A stretch of 64,000 bases of DNA from Symbiodinium natans (Eukaryota > Sar > Dinophyceae > Suessiales > Symbiodiniaceae): NCBI GenBank assembly GCA_905221605.1, contig CAJNDS010000162.1, positions 30,001 through 94,000 of the forward strand, written 5' to 3'. The position numbers were made by a program, and so were the translations under genes. This document shows positions 10,964 through 20,589 of this stretch, piece after piece; the first letter of the stretch is position 1; the number at the start of each line of letters is the position of its first letter. The notes beneath the pieces are model-generated. The model worked only from the letters and a program-made list of their open reading frames with translations, did not search any database and was not told the origin of the DNA.

Positions 10964-11059
10964 CTACGAACCCGAAGCCCTCCGTGGCCCCCCCGCCTCG
11001 GAGCCATCGGCCGGCAGGCCCAACGCGGCCTCCAACTCCCCGAGGCGCAGGTCCAGCTC
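10964..11059 (-). CDS. Candidate coiled-coil exon
   Basis: The minus strand reads ELDLRLGELEAALGLPADGS and then a Gly/Arg-rich tail to TAG at 10964, after the acceptor CCCTTAGCACCAG. An alternative is splicing at GTTCGTAGGG just before that stop. The leucine/glutamate spacing suggests a short amphipathic helix. Third positions are G/C-rich. Confidence 0.5.
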   Translation of the reverse strand, partial: ELDLRLGELEAALGLPADGSEAGGPRRASGS

Positions 11060-11221
11060 CTGGTGCTAAGGGCTGCTACGTGGGCCCTTCAGGGTTTAGG
11101 GTTTAGGGTTTAGGGTTTAGGGTTTAGGGTTTAGGGTTTGGGGTTTAGGGTTTGGGGTTTAGGGTTGAGGGCGGTGCCTTACCATTTTTTCGAAGGGTTG
11201 TGAAGTATGGGCCCTTAAGCT

Positions 11222-11260
11222 TTATAGGGTATATAAGATATGTATATGTATATACATCAC

Positions 11261-11300
<40 letters not shown>

Positions 11301-11322
11301 GTATATATATATATATGTATAT

Positions 11323-11354
<32 letters not shown>

Positions 11355-11365
11355 GCATGTATAGC
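11222..11365. repeat. TA/GTATA microsatellite
   Basis: Alternating TA runs are punctuated by GTATA and CATATA. Long open frames across it (IYIYIY) are artefacts. Confidence 0.9.
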
Positions 11366-12080
11366 GATTTTTGTTCTTGGATTGGTCTGATTCTGATTCA
11401 CAGTCGGCATCACGATGATGATTCTTCCCCCTGATCATTGTGTGATGGCTCCCGTTGCGCTGTTCATATGATGATTCTTTTCGCGCGCATGAATGTGGGA
11501 GAAATTCGCCAAGACCAAGATATGTTTTCTGGTGGGGATCCTGTTCCAGCATGAAGCCTAATACTAATATTCAAGGTACTCAAACAAGCCCATGATTTAG
11601 AGAATCCCCCAAAACCCAAACCCTCAAGACAAAACAAGAAAATGTATGTGATATCACTCTGATTTGCAAAGCTTTTGTCTAAACAAGCTGGCACCGCGCA
11701 AAGCACCCTCCCCCAAAGAAAGCTCCGAAAAGCGCCGTAGGCAAATTGATCCAAAGAGCCCCTCGAGGCCAAATTGCCAATTGACTGAATTTTATGTACC
11801 TGACAGCATGCCGTCCCAGGCTTCTGGGGGAGGCCTCTAAAACCCCCAAACCCTACATCCATAAAAGTCCAAATCCCTGACGCCCAAAAACCTTTACACT
11901 AAAGTCACTAAAATTGTAAACCCTGGAACCGTAGATCCTGGGCCTTCTTCTCCGGGATAAGCCTGGGCCGACACACAAAGCAAGGACCCGAATCCTTCTT
12001 TCAACCCCAAACCGAGAATCCGGCTTTTTCTTTTTGGTTTGAGGGTGGAGTTTGGCTGAAGGCTTCGCACTGAGGGTTTA
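11365..12080. other. Unique sequence, no gene assigned
   Basis: An open frame of 132 codons exists on the minus strand (11464-11862) and one of 135 codons overlaps the microsatellite. Neither shows motifs or good codon choice. It is likely intron or intergenic sequence, with degenerate C-rich units from 11840. Confidence 0.4.
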
Positions 12081-12265
12081 GGGCCAAGGGTTTGGGGGTC
12101 AGGGGTTAGGTGTAATTAGGGCTGGGCTTTTAGGACTTGGGTCTTCGGGTTTATGGTGGAGGGTTTAGGATTTATGGTTCAGGGCTCGGGGTGGGAAAGC
12201 TTCCAGATGTTCATGGTTCAGGGTCTTGCTGGCTGGCAGCTGCATGAGCCCAATCTCAACCCTTC

Positions 12266-12369
12266 TTGGAGGTTCCATGGGTACTTAGAAGCGGGGCTCT
12301 ACGCAGGGCACCCATGCTCAGGGTACTATAGCAACCCTCCTTAGAAGTACCCATGAACCCTCTAAGTTG
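12266..12369. mobile_element. Hairpin element, family B, copy 2
   Basis: CTTGGAGGTTCCATGGGTAC TTAGAAG on the left pairs with CTTAGAAGTACCCATGAACC on the right around a loop of about 45 bp. Open-frame calls crossing it are artefacts. Confidence 0.65.
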
Positions 12370-12520
12370 AGCCATCATGAGCACAAGCCCAGACAACCCT
12401 GTAAGCCCGACTTAGAACGCCTGCAACCCCCTAAACCCTAAACCCTAATTCTACACCCTAAACCCTAAACCCTAATTCTACACCCTAAACCCTAAACCCT
12501 AAACCCCTCTCTCCGCACAG

Positions 12521-12601
12521 AAGAAGAGCAAGGCCACGGTGAAAGAAGAGACTGGGTGCCCCTGCTGTCCCATCGACATGCTGGCCTGCGGGGGTGACTA
12601 G
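12521..12601 (+). CDS. Candidate terminal exon (strand uncertain)
   Basis: On the plus strand, CCCCTCTCTCCGCACAG is followed by 26 codons and TAG, including KKSKATVKEETGCPCCPIDM. The cysteine pattern C-P-C-C would suit a small metal-binding or lipid-modified tail. On the minus strand the same island is also open with a good acceptor (GTCACCCCCGCAG) and GTTTAGG as donor, so the strand is unresolved. Confidence 0.4.
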   Translation, partial: KKSKATVKEETGCPCCPIDMLACGGD

Positions 12602-13094
12602 CCCTAAACCCTAAACCCTGTACTCTAAACCCTAAACCTTAAACCCTGTACACTTTGTGAAAACTTCTTCCTAAGCACACGAGCACCCCAAGAGCACCAC
12701 GCCAAGATCACTCCAACAGCATTCCCAAGCAGCTTTGGGGCATCGGGTTTAGGATTGTATCCCCAGGGCCGGTCTTCAGGTAAGGATTGAGGATTCAAGT
12801 TTTCGAGTTCAGGGTTTCGGGGTTTAGGGGTTTAGGGTTTAGGGTTTAGGGTTTAGCGTTTAGGGTTCAACCACGACCATGAGAAGAGATGGAAGGTTCC
12901 AATAGTCAAAAGGGCATCCGTTGCATGTTTACAAGGTTTAGCAGAGAACTCCAACAATAGAACTGAGGTTGCAAGGAGCCCTCCTTTAAAGCAGGCGCGC
13001 GTCGCTGTGCTGTCTCTATGCGCAGCGCTAAAGCGCGACCCTGAAGCCTAAACCCTAAACCCTAAACCCTAAACCTAAACCCTAAACCCTAAAC

Positions 13095-13183
13095 CCTTTC
13101 CACGCCACGCAGGCCTGGAACTTGAGGACTTTCTCCCTGGGCGACAAGGGCTGCCAGAGCACGTCTTGCGAGTTGGAGCGCAC
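13095..13183 (-). CDS. Candidate exon, unknown
   Basis: Twenty-nine codons on the minus strand, with SQDVLWQPLSPREKVLKFQA, between the acceptor AGACCGGCTGCAG and the donor GTTTAGGG (exon end ...AAAGG). Codon third positions are strongly G/C. It is preferred over the plus-strand reading for its composition. Confidence 0.5.
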
Positions 13184-13559
13184 CTGCAGCCGGTCTGAGG
13201 GAGTGGGGATTAGGGTTTAGGGTTTAGGGTTTAGGGTTTAGGGTCTAGGGTTTAGGGTTTAGGGTTTACGGTTTTAGGGCTTAGGGTTAAGGGTTGGTTA
13301 GGGTTGAGCGTTTCGGAAGTTGGGTTTAGGGTTGAGGCTCAGTCCCGGCAGTTTCAGCCAACAGAAGCAGAGCTCGCAGCCGAAGAACTCGCACCAGGCC
13401 ACAGAAAGATTCACCAGCCCAATCGGAAATCTACACATCAGTACAACGAGAACCCCTTCAGCCCTAAACCCCCAAAAAAAACCGAAATCCTCTCAAGACA
13501 CACCCCAAACCCCCCCTGGCTAACCTCCTTGAAACCTGAAACCAGAAACCCAACCACTG

Positions 13560-13690
13560 AAACCTGAAAGCTCCTTTGAACTCCTTGAAACCTGAAACCA
13601 ACCCACTGAAACCTGAAAGCTCCTTTAAACTCCTTGAAACCTTAAACGAAACCACCTAAACCCTGAGCCCCCCCTTTAAACTCCTTGAAA
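13560..13690. repeat. Short tandem repeat, about 40 bp units
   Basis: The phrase CTCCTTGAAACCTGAAACC with CTGAAAGCTCCTTTAAA recurs three to four times before the C-rich tract at 13690. Confidence 0.7.
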
Positions 13691-13763
13691 CCTTAAAACC
13701 CTAACCCTAAACCCTAGACCCAAAACCCTAAACCCTAAACCCCTAACCCCTAAACCCCTAAAC

Positions 13764-13826
13764 CCCTGAAAGCTGAAAGCTTCTGAGGCAGCCGCGGGGA
13801 TGGAGGCTGGCTTAGACCGCACCTGG
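13764..13826 (-). CDS. Candidate exon, unknown
   Basis: Twenty codons on the minus strand (QVRSKPASIPAAASEAFSFQ) after CGCCCCTCCGCAG, ending at GTTTAGGGG. The Ser/Ala-rich composition suggests a linker. Confidence 0.35.
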
Positions 13827-14032
13827 CTGCGGAGGGGCGTGTGTTTTCCGAACCCCTCAACCCTAAACCCGAAAGCCTCAACCCTAAACCCTAAACCCTA
13901 AACCCTAAACCCTTTAGGGGCTTAGGCTTCGGGATCCAGGGTCGTTTGTGCCCCTCCAAGAGGCACCCAAAGGCCACCGGAAGCCCCAAAAGTCAGGGAC
14001 CCCAGGAGTTGCCTGGACTCACCGTTTAGGGT

Positions 14033-14710
14033 CTGAAAGACCTTATACCTGGTCAATATATAATGCCCACCCCTTGCCCGCCCCAACACTCACAAGTAGA
14101 GTGTGCGGTGGGGTAAGGACGCACGCCGGCAAGGCGCCTTAAGGGCTGCAGCTCACTACGCACTCCCCCCACTCCAACACGCAGGGATGGAGTGCTTCCC
14201 CGCTGCGGCTCCCCCCAACCTGTCGACTAGGCCGTCGGGCTTGAGCCACCGCACCGACTGTTAGGCGCCCAGCCATCCCTGCACGCTGCTGTAGCTGCCA
14301 CGCCTCTTGCGCCGCCCACAGCCCTAGCATGCCCCGCGCCGCCCAAGACCAGCAACCACCAAGCAACCTAAGTGACACCACCCATGGCCAAGCCGCCCCA
14401 GAGTCCAGACCACCCCCATAGCATCTCCATAGCATCTCGTGCCTTTGGTCCAGGCAGCCCCCCCAGTTCCCGGCAACCCCCAAGAATGCTCCATCACCAG
14501 GCCCTGCAGCTGCAAGCTTCTTGAGTCCCGGCCACCTTCCACGAAGTCACGCAGCAAGCGTGAGTTTGGGCGTCATAACCTCTGAAAGACCTTATACCTG
14601 GTCAATATAATTTGCCCACCCCTTGCCCGCCCCAACACTCACAAGTAGAGTGTGCGGTGGGTAAGGACGCACGCCGGCAAGGCGCCTTAAAGGCTGCAGC
14701 TCACTACGCA
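14033..14710. mobile_element. Small element with 130-bp direct terminal repeats
   Basis: Nearly identical direct repeats at 14033-14162 and 14582-14710 begin CTGAAAGACCTTATACCTGG and end CTCACTACGCA, differing by a few bases. They flank 419 bp without a convincing reading frame. TAGGGT lies immediately outside both ends, as expected of a target-site copy, though in heptamer DNA this could be chance. The layout matches a terminal-repeat retrotransposon in miniature (TRIM) that inserted into a TTTAGGG tract. A simple segmental duplication is the alternative. Confidence 0.55.
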
Positions 14711-16006
14711 TAGGGTTTAGGGTTTAGGTTTAGGGTTTAGGGTTTAGGGTTTAGGGTTTAGGGTTTAGGGTTTAGGGTTTAGGGTTTAGGGTTTAGGGTT
14801 TAGGGTTTAGGGTTTAGGGTTTAGGGAAAAGGGAAAAGGGAAACTGCAACTATTGTACAGAAATCGATGGAGGGGGGGGTGCGTTCCATTTTGTCAAAAA
14901 TCAAAAAATGTGGGCGGCGCCCATCAAACCGCAAAAAGAAGCCGCCAGAAGGCCTCAACGAGCCCCAAGAGACAAAAGGATTTGACTCCCCAAAAAAAGT
15001 AAAGAAACCGATGGCAGGATTTGCTCGGACTCACAATACACATGCGACTTCTTGGTACTGACTGACATCGATGGTTCTTGGGGCCCTTCCATTTTGCCTT
15101 AACATGCGGAACTGGGACCTTTGCGGGTTGTATACAAGAAGAACTATGCCGGTGGCCTACTTAGAGGAGTCTATAGACATTAAGCAGGAATACGACCTGG
15201 GTTCGATAGGGAGGGTTAAGGGATTAGGGTTTAGGGTTTGGGGTTTAGGGTTTAGGGTTTAGGGCTTAGGGCTTAGGGCTTAGGGCTTAGGGCTTAGGGC
15301 TTAGGGCTTAGGGCAGGATTCTTAGACCTTTAAAGCCTGGTAAGCCTAAACCCTCATCCTGCTGGAGCCGGCGGTCAACAAGAAAAAGGGGTCCTGTCCC
15401 CAGCCTCTAAACCCTCAACCCCAGGGTTTAGGGTTCAGGGGTTTGGGGTTTAGGGTTAGGGTTTAGGGTTTAGGGTTTAGGGTTTAGGGTTTAGGGTTTA
15501 GGGTTTAGGGTTTAGGGTTCGGGGGTCAGGGTTCCGGGTTTAGGGTCTCTTCTAGCAGTCGGACGTGCCACAAGAGTGCTTCAGGGCGCGCAACCAAAGA
15601 TCAAGGCTTTAGGGGTTCAGGATTTAGGGTTTGGGTGCAGGGGTGTAGGGGCATACAGGGGGTTGAGGGTTTTGGGGGTTTGCGGGTTGAGGGGTGTAGG
15701 GGTTTAGGGGTTTACGGGTTGAGGGGCCTTCGCTTTTGGGGTTTGACGTTGAGGGTCTAAGTTGAGGTTCTAAGTTGAGGTACCCTAAACCCTGAACCCT
15801 AAACCCTAAACTCTAAACCCTGTGTCCTTTCATGTACCCACGCGCCTTCTGAGCCTCCGCGGGGGGGCTGTGTCCGTAACCTCACGGCTTGTCAGGAGTG
15901 TAAGGTGGCAGGGTTTTGTGTTAGGGCTCCGAAACCCGTAACCCCTAAGCCCTAAGCCCTAAGCCCTAAGCCCTAAACCCTAAACCCCAAACCCCAAACC
16001 CCAAAC

Positions 16007-16081
16007 CCGGACTCGGCACCCAAAAGTCAGCTTTGCCGAGTCACGCCGGGGTGCCATCGTGGGCAGGAGAGCCTCCGAAAC
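16007..16081 (-). CDS. Candidate exon, unknown
   Basis: Twenty-five codons on the minus strand with VSEALLPTMAPRRDSAKLTF, after the acceptor CATCATCGCACGCAG and before the donor GTTTGGGG, which opens a C/G-rich tract. Both phases are 0. Confidence 0.45.
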
Positions 16082-16359
16082 CTGCGTGCGATGATGCGGG
16101 CTAGGGTCGAGGGTGTAGGGTGTAGGGTGTAGGGTTTAGGGTTTAGGGTTTAGCGTTTAGGGTTCAGGGTTTAGGGTTTAGGGTTTAGGGTGTAGGGTTT
16201 AGGGTTTAGGGTTTGGGGTTTGGGGTTTGGGGTTTGGGGTTTGGGGTTTGGGGTTTGGGGTTTGGGGTTTGGGGTTTGGGGTTTGGGGTTTGGGGTTTGG
16301 GGTTTGGTTTAGGGTTTGCGGTTTGGGGTTTATGGCTTAGGGTTTGTGGCTCGAGTCCG

Positions 16360-16810
16360 TATGATGATGTGTGGGAAGACGGGCTGCAACTTACAGCATG
16401 TACCCGTGTCAAAGAGCAGGACCTACGCCAAAAGCACCTCTGCAATCTCTGTAGAATTCGGGGTCCCCAAGTCTACAGCAACGAGTTATAAACCACCCAA
16501 CCCTAAACGGTACTTAAAACCCACTAAGCCCCAATCAAACCCTTAACGCTAACCCGAACCCCCCAAACGCTAAATCAGTCAGAAATGAGGGGCTGGGAAT
16601 TATTACTACTAGTACTCCCCTTATGGTCACAATAACCCCCCCCCAACACCCTATGCTTATTACCCTGAACCCTAAACCCTAAACCCTAAACTTTAAACCC
16701 TAAACCCGAAACCCTAAATCAAGCCCCTATCGTAGACCTCAAGTGGGACCAGTGACGGGCCTGCGGTGCAGGGGCCATGCGCCGCGTCACGGTGGGCTCC
16801 TTGTGCTGTC
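16360..16810. other. Unique and C-rich mixed sequence
   Basis: Between the TTTGGGG run and the tract at 16815 there is unique DNA and a degenerate CCCTAAA run (16500-16720). An island at 16736-16817 is open on both strands (plus: TSSGTSDGPAVQGPC after ATCGTAG). No strand can be chosen. Confidence 0.35.
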
Positions 16811-16912
16811 ATAGGGGGTTTTAGGGTTTTGGATTTAGGGTTTAGGGTTTAGGGTTTAGGGCAAGAATATTCCTACGTATGGCCAAATGAATCCAATAAG
16901 GGAAAACACAAA

Positions 16913-17032
16913 CTATCCCGAGGGCCTTCCGAATACATGAAGATGCAAGTCGTCCTTTTTCAGGTTGGGGATGATATCGCTCAGGAACGTACATTTGCCA
17001 CTGATGATCTGCAGGCGTTCAGCTGTCTCGCG
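16913..17032 (-). CDS. Terminal exon, unknown protein
   Basis: Thirty-nine codons and TAG on the minus strand: RETAERLQIISGKCTFLSDI followed by a lysine/aspartate/histidine-rich end. The acceptor is TTTAGGCTGTCTCAG. Upstream, a 24-nt exon (17116-17139, EVPYSVTP) joins in frame across an 83-nt intron that starts GTTTAGGG and consists almost wholly of degenerate heptamers. The function is unknown. The length, codon choice and clean stop make this one of the better exon calls. Confidence 0.6.
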   Translation of the reverse strand, partial: RETAERLQIISGKCTFLSDIIPNLKKDDLHLHVFGRPSG

Positions 17033-17115
17033 CTGAGACAGCCTAAATCCCCTGACACCCTAAACCCCCTAAATTCCCTAAGACCCCTAGACCCTAAACC
17101 CCCTACACCCTAAAC

Positions 17116-17139
17116 AGGCGTGACGGAGTATGGCACCTC
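17116..17139 (-). CDS. Microexon joined to 16913-17032
   Basis: Eight codons (EVPYSVTP) between the acceptor ...AAAGATGCTAG and the donor GTTTAGGGTGTAGG. Entry and exit phases are both 0. Microexons this short need transcript proof. Confidence 0.4.
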
Positions 17140-17329
17140 CTAGCATCTTTGTTCGGCTTGCGCGAGGTTTCATATAACCGCGCGTGACAAAAGGTGCGGA
17201 ACCCCAGCACCAAAACCAAAGTTTAGGGTTTAGGGGGTTTAGGGCTTTAGGGTTTAGGGTTGAGGGTCTTGGGTTTTTAGGGTCTAGGGTTTAGGGTTTA
17301 GGGTTTAGAGTCTAGAGAGGCACGCGTAA

Positions 17330-17640
17330 CTCCATCAAGAACGGCAAGGGCACAATCGGATTATCGAAATCCTCACGCGGGAGGGGAATGTCAATATAAT
17401 AGATTAAGTTGCGCACACCACTACGTGTGACTGCAGATATTCTCAGTTATCATCAACTTCCACATTAGAGCCAAAAGCAACAGTTTCGGGTCTCAAACTG
17501 CTGGGAAGTATCCCAGCTTTCCATAACATTTGATAATTCATGCAGCTTAGTCACGTTGTTGTCTAAAAGCAACCTATCATCCACAAAAAGCGGCTAATCG
17601 CTAGATTAAGCAGCAAATTTCTAGTCCATTGTGCTTACAC
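17330..17640 (-). pseudogene. Reverse-transcriptase relic
   Basis: The minus strand reads PLFVDDRLLLDNNVTKLHEL then SNVMESWDTSQQFETRN before stops. FVDD followed by a hydrophobic run is the reverse-transcriptase active-site motif, and the DDR context suits a non-LTR element. The remainder is broken by stops and AT-rich. It is a dead fragment; which element it came from is not clear. Confidence 0.5.
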
Positions 17641-18245
17641 CCAGACAAGCAGAATACTGGTGCTAAACGCCTCCGCGGCTTAGGAACATGCAATCAGAAG
17701 TTAGAAAAGGGTTTAGGGTTCAGGGTATGGGGTTTAGGGTTTAGGGTTTAGGGTTTAGGGTTTAGGGTTTAGGGTTTAGGGTTTAGGGTTTAGGGTTTAG
17801 GGTTTAGGGTTTAGGGTTTAGGGTTTAGGGTTTAGGGTTTAGGGTTTAGGGTTTAGGGTGCCACTAGCGGCATGAATTTCATGAAAAATGCCTCCAGGTG
17901 CTTTCACTGAACTCCGCCGACGGACCTAGTTTCAGGGTTTAGGGCTCTAGGGGCTTAGGGGCTTAGGGTTTAGGGTTTAGGGTTTAGGGTTTAAGGTTTA
18001 GCGTTTAGGGTTTATAAAGGGTTTCGGGTTTAGGGTTGGATGAGGGCTTTGAAGTGTTCTGAACCTTCGGGATTTTGGCTTAGGCCCCTCGCCCTCCCCG
18101 GACCGTGACAACCCTAAACCCTAAACTAAACACTAAACCCTAAAACCCCACACCCTAAACCCTAAAACCCCACACCCTCAACCCTAAAACCCAGACCCTA
18201 AACCCTAAACCCCACACCCTACACCCTAGATCCTAAACCCTAAAC

Positions 18246-18301
18246 CCTTCCAGTTCGCAAGTCTGAGGGCCCCACGGCTCGTGGTGCCACCCGCCGCGGG
18301 C
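18246..18301 (-). CDS. Candidate exon behind a poly-C acceptor tract
   Basis: Eighteen codons on the minus strand (ARGGWHHEPWGPQTCELE) end at GTTTAGGG. Upstream in sense, a run of about 22 C followed by GCCCCTCGCAG forms an extreme polypyrimidine tract and acceptor (the plus-strand poly-G at 18310-18331). Confidence 0.5.
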
Positions 18302-18861
18302 CTGCGAGGGGCGGGGGGGGGGGGGGGGGGGGTGGGGGGACTTTCAAAACCCGGGCTTAGGGTTTAGGGTTTAGGGTTTAGGGTTTAGGGTTTAGGGTTT
18401 AGGGTTTAGGGTTTAGGGTTTAGGGTTTAGGGTTTAGGCCTCCTAAAGAAGGTTTGCGGGTACCTTCCGTGGCAGCTAGGCGCTGTTGGGGGCCCCGGCC
18501 CCTGGGACCCGAGCTCCGACACGAAACCCTGGCTCTAGGAGCACTTGTGGGGTTAAGGTTTAGGGCTCAAGGTTTTTAGGGTTTAGGGTTTGGGGTTTAG
18601 GGTTTAGGGCTTTAGGGTTTGGGTTTAGGATTTAGGAATTGGGGGTTAGGATTTAGGGTTTGGGGTTTAGGATTTAGGGCTTGAAAGGCTGGAAGCTCCC
18701 TAAGCCCCCAAACCCTCGACCCCTAAGCCCGTAAACCCCTGAGCCCCTCAGCCCTCAACCCTCAATCCCCCAAAACCTCGAGGCCCTAAACCCTAAACCC
18801 TAGACCCTAAACCCTAAACCCTAAACCCTAAACCCGAAACCCTAAACCCTAAACCCTAAAC

Positions 18862-18898
18862 CCGATCCCAAAATCGAATCGTCACTGCAAAGCGCCTC
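18862..18898 (-). CDS. Candidate exon, unknown
   Basis: Twelve codons on the minus strand (EALCSDDSILGS) between CACCCGCTGCGAACGCAG and GTTTAGGG. It is short, and the plus strand is also open over 18911-18960. Confidence 0.35.
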
Positions 18899-19357
18899 CT
18901 GCGTTCGCAGCGGGTGCGACCCGGCGCGCGGGGCCTTTGGCGACTTGCGCCTCGCGCGGGGTTTAGGGTTTAGGGTTTAGGGTTTAGGGTTTAGGGTTTA
19001 GGGTTTAGGGTTTAGGGTTTAGGGTTCAGGGTTTAGGGTTTAGGGTTTAGGGTTTAGGGTTTAGGGTTTAGGGTTTTATGGCTTTAAGGTTCGGGGGTTG
19101 TGGAGCTTGCGGTTTAAGGCTTTGGGGGTTTAGGCTTGATTCAACAACCCCCTAAAGCCTCACCCGTTCAAACCCAGAAGCCCTCCAAACCCAGAACACT
19201 AAACCCTCAACCCCAAACCCTAAACCCTCAACCCTAAGCCCAAAATCCCAAACCCTAATCCCTAAACCCTAAACCCGAAACCCTCAATCCAAAACCCTAA
19301 ACCCTAAACCCTAAACCCTAAACCCGAAACCCGAAACCCTAAACCCTAAACCCTAAC

Positions 19358-19424
19358 CAAGTCGAGGCCGCGCCTTGAGCTTCGCGTTCTCGCGCGCGAG
19401 ATTCTCCAGGCGGTCGAGCTGCTC
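19358..19424 (-). CDS. Coiled-coil exon
   Basis: Twenty-two codons on the minus strand: EQLDRLENLARENAKLKARP. Heptad spacing of leucines, with Glu, Lys and Arg at other positions, indicates coiled coil. The acceptor is GCCCGTGCCAGCAG and the donor GTTAGGGTTTAGG. Third positions are almost all G or C. It probably belongs with 20549-20589 and 22259-22367, whose phases fit each other. Confidence 0.6.
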
Positions 19425-19569
19425 CTGCTGGCACGGGCATGTGCAGACTTCGGAGTTTTTGCGTTTAGGGTTTAGGGTTCAGGGTTCAGGGTTCAGGTTT
19501 TGAGGGTTTAGGATTAAGGCCTTTTAGGGTTCAAGGTTTGGGGTCTACAAGGTTTGGGAGCACGCACAC

Positions 19570-19626
19570 CGCGACCGACCATGACCGTCATCGTGGCTAA
19601 GGGGTTTGCCATGTGCTCCCAACACG
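19570..19626 (-). CDS. Candidate exon, unknown
   Basis: Eighteen codons on the minus strand (CWEHMANPLATMTVMVGR) between a very strong acceptor, CCTTTTTTCTGCACGTGTGCAG, and the donor GTGTGCGTG. The function is unknown. Confidence 0.45.
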
Positions 19627-19913
19627 CTGCACACGTGCAGAAAAAAGGGGTTTAGGTTGTGGGCTTCGGGTTTAGGGTTTGGGGTTTGGGGTTTGGGGTT
19701 TGGGGTTTAGGGTTTAGGGTTTAGGGCTTCTTTTTTAAGTGTAGTGGCCATCAGCGGCTGCATTGACCTGCTCGCATTGAGCGGTTTAGGGTTCAGGGCT
19801 CAGGGTTTAGGGTTTAGGGTTTAGGGTTTAGGGTTTAGGGTTTAGGGTTTACGGTTTAGGGTTTTGGGTTTTGGGTTTAGGGTTTAGGGCTTCCTGGGCT
19901 GAAGCCCCAAAAC

Positions 19914-19987
19914 CCCCGCCAAAGAAAGGCTTCAGAGGAGTCCTGCTGCTTGCTGATTTTCTGGAGGAGGTCGTGCCTGTCGATGAC
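19914..19987 (-). CDS. Candidate exon, unknown
   Basis: Twenty-four codons on the minus strand: VIDRHDLLQKISKQQDSSEA then FLWR. The acceptor is AAACCCGCACCAG and the donor GTTTTGGGG. Polar, helix-forming composition and G/C third positions favour this strand. The plus strand also reads an open GVLLLADFLEEVVPVDDLVR, a reminder that both strands can look coding. Confidence 0.45.
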
Positions 19988-20548
19988 CTGGTGCGGGTTT
20001 GGGGTTTGGGGTTTCGGCTTCAGGGTTTAGGGTTTGGGGGTTTAGGGCCTTTTCCCTGCCTAATTAGCACCTAATCAAGCGATCCGAACCCTATAACCTA
20101 AACCCTAGACCCTATACCTTAAACCTTAAACCACCATATATTCCCCCTAAAAAACAAGGGTCCCCAAAGCGGCAAGCTGCCGGGCACTGAAGCCTCAACC
20201 TGCAGGGCTTTGAGGGTGTTGGGCTTATAGGGTTTTGGGTTCGGGGTTGTGAGCTTGCGCTAAACCCTAAACCCTAAACCCTAAACCCTAAACCCTGAAC
20301 CCTGAACCCTGAACCCTAAGCCCCTGCCCCCCCCCCCCCCTGCCCCCCAACAAACAACAAAGCCAAGCTACACCACGGGGGTTGATCGAAACTGAAGCCA
20401 AGGGCCAATAGCCCCAAACCCGAAACCCTAACCCTAAACCCCAAACCCGAAACCCTAAACCCTAAACCCTGAACCCTAAACCCTAAACCCTAAACCCTGA
20501 ACCCTAAACCCTAAACCCTAAACCCTAAACCCTGAGCCCTGAGCCCGC

Positions 20549-20589
20549 CTGCGCTTCTAAGGCAGCGATGCGCTCGAGGAGGAGGTGCT
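20549..20589 (-). CDS. Candidate helical exon
   Basis: Thirteen codons on the minus strand (HLLLERIAALEAQA without its last residue) after CCTTGGAGGTACAG. The donor would be GC (CAG|GCGGGC), a minor donor type known in dinoflagellates. The phase joins 22259-22367 upstream (a split Glu codon) and 19358-19424 downstream. Confidence 0.45.

Larger units (their letters stand above)
7262..11165. repeat. Telomere-like heptamer tracts, block 2
   Basis: G-rich TTTAGGG tracts lie at 7262-7330, 8150-8226, 9205-9270, 9380-9484, 9735-9905, 10035-10140, 10400-10520, 10650-10760 and 11090-11165. C-rich tracts lie at 7540-7700 (degenerate), 7970-8010, 9060-9095 and 10845-10962. Between 8225 and 8990 there is unique sequence with a small TA microsatellite at 8706-8742 and no gene I can support. 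Confidence 0.9.
12425..16350. repeat. Telomere-like heptamer tracts, block 3
   Basis: C-rich tracts lie at 12425-12510, 12602-12655, 13040-13100, 13690-13770, 13860-13912, 15780-15822 and 15945-16008. G-rich tracts lie at 12800-12875, 13205-13300, 14710-14827, 15217-15315 (turning into TTAGGGC units) and 15425-15545. From 16110 to 16350 a run of TTTGGGG units (about 16210-16305) is embedded in TTTAGGG. Unique spacers at 12655-12745, 12875-13040 and 14827-15215 hold no firm gene. Confidence 0.9.

Noticed and set aside
16213-16491. Gly/Leu/Phe-rich frames (GFGVWGLGFGVWGL)
   Set aside because: Encoded by TTTGGGG repeats, not a protein.
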